A DNA stretch of 6,962 bases, taken from Arenimonas sp. (GTDB taxonomy: Bacteria; Pseudomonadota; Gammaproteobacteria; Xanthomonadales; Xanthomonadaceae). Shown piece after piece: positions 6,482 through 6,962 of the stretch. The stretch covers positions 337 to 7,298 of the forward strand of contig DNNT01000069.1 in the NCBI GenBank assembly GCA_003497545.1, given 5' to 3'. Both the position numbers and the translations under genes were made by a program. The notes below the pieces were generated by a model that saw nothing but the letters and a program-made list of their open reading frames with translations, was not told the origin of the DNA and did no database searches. How positions within the stretch are numbered: position 1 is the stretch's first letter; each line of letters starts with the position of its first letter.

Positions 6482-6877
6482 ATGAGCATGACTGATCCCA
6501 TTGCCGACATGCTGGTGCGCATCAAGAATGCGCTCGCCGTCGGCAAGCCGCAGGTTTCCATGCCTGCCTCCAAGATGAAGCTGGCCATCGCCAACGTGCT
6601 GAAGTCCGAGGGTTACATCGGCGACTTCCGCGTGAACGGCGAGGGTGCCAAGGCCAAGCTCGAGATCTCCCTGAAGTACTACGAAGGCAAGCCGGTGATC
6701 GAGCGCCTCGAGCGCGTCTCCCGTTCGGGCCTGCGCCAGTACAAGGGCAAGAGCGATCTCCCGAAGGTGCTCGCCGGTCTCGGCGTCGCCATCATTTCCA
6801 CCTCCCAGGGTCTGATGACCGATCGCCAGGCCCGCGCTGCGGGCGTGGGCGGCGAAGTCATCTGCCTCGTGGCCTAA
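6482..6877 (+). CDS. rpsH: 30S ribosomal protein S8
   Basis: S8 is a primary 16S rRNA binder of the central domain and, in E. coli, the translational repressor of the spc operon. The product has 131 residues (E. coli 130), starting [20 protein letters not shown]. The C-terminal RNA-binding signature [18 protein letters not shown] lies at residues 101-118, including the Ser105-Thr-Ser107 contact motif, and the protein ends [14 protein letters not shown] at 6469-6473 precedes the ATG with 8 bases between. An in-frame ATG two codons later is less likely, because the MSM start matches E. coli. This is the only gene here preceded by a spacer longer than 16 bases. Confidence 0.98.
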   Translation: MSMTDPIADMLVRIKNALAVGKPQVSMPASKMKLAIANVLKSEGYIGDFRVNGEGAKAKLEISLKYYEGKPVIERLERVSRSGLRQYKGKSDLPKVLAGLGVAIISTSQGLMTDRQARAAGVGGEVICLVA

Positions 6878-6882
6878 GGAGG
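6876..6882 (+). promoter_or_regulatory. Perfect Shine-Dalgarno site before rplF
   Basis: AAGGAGG overlaps the rpsH TAA and lies 8 bases before the ATG at 6891. It supports the start of a gene that is cut by the window end. Confidence 0.85.
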
Positions 6883-6890
6883 ACTGACCC

Positions 6891-6962
6891 ATGTCCCGCG
6901 TTGCCAAGAAGCCGATTTCCCTGCCTAAGGGCGTCGAGTTCAACGTTTCCAACGACCAGGTC
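6891..6962 (+). CDS. rplF: 50S ribosomal protein L6 (5' part only)
   Basis: L6 lies near the GTPase-associated region of the 50S, close to the sarcin-ricin loop. Only the first 24 codons are inside the window, reading MSRVAKKPISLPKGVEFNVS and then NDQV. The MSRVAK-P--LP-GV pattern is the conserved N-terminus of bacterial L6, and the position after rpsH is the expected one in the spc operon. The rest of the gene, including both L6 alpha-beta domains, is outside the window. Confidence 0.93.
   Translation, partial: MSRVAKKPISLPKGVEFNVSNDQV

Noticed and set aside
6461..6952. Open frame of 163 codons on the minus strand over rpsH and the rplF start
   Set aside because: It is the mirror of a well-supported S8 gene, with no visible ribosome binding logic or family match.
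1..6962. Search for a mobile element, CRISPR array, tRNA, phage or defence genes
   Set aside because: Coding sequence for known ribosomal proteins fills nearly all of the window in conserved order, and no gap is large enough for further genes.

Overview
The window is a continuous stretch of the bacterial S10-spc ribosomal protein cluster, all on the + strand: the 3' end of rpsJ, fifteen complete genes (rplC, rplD, rplW, rplB, rpsS, rplV, rpsC, rplP, rpmC, rpsQ, rplN, rplX, rplE, rpsN, rpsH) and the first 24 codons of rplF. The gene order is the classical one, and every product was recognised by family motifs and by residue-level alignment to the E. coli proteins from memory.

The DNA is clearly GC-rich, with a strong G/C preference at third codon positions. 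Several protein traits point to a gammaproteobacterium of the Xanthomonadales (Lysobacterales), for example Xanthomonas, Lysobacter, Luteimonas or Dyella relatives. These traits are an L3 with an extended N-terminus, an L4 loop reading [11 protein letters not shown], an L2 with [12 protein letters not shown] after the active-site-like histidine, and a 101-residue zinc-free S14. Genus cannot be settled from this window.

Layout: positions 1-4831 match the E. coli S10 operon from rpsJ to rpsQ, and 4844-6962 match the start of the spc operon. In E. coli these are two transcription units. Here only 12 bases separate rpsQ from rplN, so the two blocks look like one transcription unit at this point. 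All junctions are between a 4-base overlap and 16 bases, except rpsN-rpsH (67 bases), which holds a strong GC hairpin with a UCCG loop and no U-tract. Nearly every gene has a Shine-Dalgarno sequence placed over or just after the preceding stop codon, as expected for coupled translation.

Together the genes supply components of both subunits. S3, S10, S14 and S19 belong to the head of the 30S, S8 and S17 are primary 16S binders of the body, L2, L3, L4 and L22 form the core around the peptidyl transferase centre and exit tunnel, L23, L24 and L29 surround the tunnel exit, L5 lies in the central protuberance, and L14 and L16 are at the subunit interface and the tRNA path. L4 and S8 homologues are translational repressors in E. 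coli, but the E. coli L4 target (the S10 leader) would lie upstream of this window.

I found no mobile element, CRISPR array, tRNA, rRNA or unexplained coding region, and no sign of a new biological system. The points worth a second look are small and regulatory or structural.
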